Source of the DNA: Cervus elaphus
Lineage: Eukaryota > Chordata > Mammalia > Artiodactyla > Cervidae
DNA: 64,000 nucleotides
Assembly (NCBI RefSeq): GCF_910594005.1
Contig: NC_057825.1
Coordinates: forward strand, 46,283,037-46,347,036
Reading direction: 5' to 3'
Shown here: positions 63,613 through 64,000 of the stretch, piece by piece
How the letters are laid out: each line of letters opens with the position of its first letter
Position numbering within the stretch: position 1 is the first letter of the stretch
Made by a program: the position numbers and the translations under genes
The notes under the pieces: generated by a model
Seen by the model: only the letters and a program-made list of their open reading frames with translations
The model's database searches: none
What the model was told of the DNA's origin: nothing

Positions 63613-64000
63613 AAAATAACAGAAAGTATATTCCAAGTAATGAAAAGGAAGAACTTAAAACCAAGAATACCTTACCAAGCAAGACACTCAATCAGATCTG
63701 ATGGAGAAATAAAAACATTTAAGGACAAGCAGAATTAAGAGAATTCAGCACCACTAAATCACAGAACTTAAGCGACTTATCATGCATACAGGCAAACCAG
63801 TTTTACAACACATACTAAAGGAATTTCTCTAGGCAAGAAACACAAAAGAAGGAAAAGATCTACAAAAATAAACCCCAAACAATGAACAAAACAGTTGTAG
63901 GATCATACATGTCAATAATCACCTTAAATCTAAATGGATTAAATGTACCAACCAAAAGACATAGACTGGGTGGATGCAAAAACAAGACCCATATATATGT
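63613..64000 (+). mobile_element. L1 LINE: end of ORF1 and start of ORF2, cut by window edge
   Basis: It repeats the ORF1 C-terminal region already seen at 63.1-63.4 kb (gatctgatggagaaataaaa, gagaattcagcaccactaaa), so it is a second L1 copy or a duplicated part. From about 63909 it enters the ORF2 endonuclease N-terminus (residues SIITLNLNGLNVPTKRHR), then leaves the window. About 40 bp of extra sequence near 63760-63795 breaks ORF1. It is likely inactive, though ORF2 cannot be judged. Confidence 0.9.

Noticed and set aside
1..64000. endogenous retrovirus or LTR
   Set aside because: I saw no paired LTRs, primer-binding site or gag-pol-env-like frames. All reverse transcriptase text belongs to BovB or L1.

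Overview
The window is ordinary interspersed-repeat-rich DNA from a ruminant nuclear genome (cattle, sheep, goat or a close relative; I cannot say which). The diagnosis rests on the repeats. BovB (RTE-clade) LINE copies, tRNA-headed Bov-tA SINEs, a Bov-A2 dimer and artiodactyl-type L1 3' ends are all present, with older mammalian repeats (MIR, MER20, MER5A, other hAT remnants, old L1). I see no host protein-coding exon, no RNA gene, no endogenous retrovirus and no prokaryotic feature. Every open frame above about 100 residues that I checked lies in or antisense to a LINE or other repeat, or has no recognisable content, so the window is best described as intergenic or intronic. Strand convention used here: LINEs by coding strand; Bov-tA and Bov-A units by the direction in which the Pol III A box precedes the B box, which is also the sense of the BovB 3' end.

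Layout. 1-18 kb: mostly unique AT-rich sequence with scattered SINEs, one Bov-A2 dimer inserted in an ancient repeat (6.1 kb, perfect 11-bp target-site duplication), two MER20 copies, a truncated antisense BovB (8.3-9.1 kb), other hAT remnants, and a sense L1 3' end split by a SINE (16.2-17.3 kb). 18.0-18.6 kb: antisense L1 3' end. 18.6-24.7 kb: about 6 kb in which I see only ancient repeats. 24.7-27.8 kb: two more SINEs and a MIR. 27.8-34.6 kb: a dense LINE pile-up with at least three antisense L1 pieces and a BovB that carries two further BovB insertions. 34.6-43.8 kb: mostly unique, with one SINE, one short BovB 3' end and a GC/CA alternating tract. 43.8-47.2 kb: sense L1 3' end, two SINEs, and two BovB pieces joined head to head. 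49.3-54.6 kb: antisense L1 3' end, then the most complete BovB of the window (antisense, about 4 kb, with its own nested insertions). 55-59.3 kb: two BovB 3' fragments around largely unique sequence. 59.5-64 kb: a sense L1 leader and ORF1 interrupted by a Bov-tA and by a BovB with a perfect target-site duplication, then the start of another L1 running off the window edge.

How the parts relate. BovB supplies the endonuclease and reverse transcriptase thought to mobilise Bov-tA and Bov-A SINEs, whose 3' part matches the BovB 3' end; both partners occur here many times. All LINE copies look dead (stops, frameshifts, truncation, altered YADD motifs). The observations most worth a second look are a leader region shared by a BovB copy and an L1 copy, the head-to-head BovB with a SINE scrap at its edge, and the nested insertion order. 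I found no convincing undescribed functional system.
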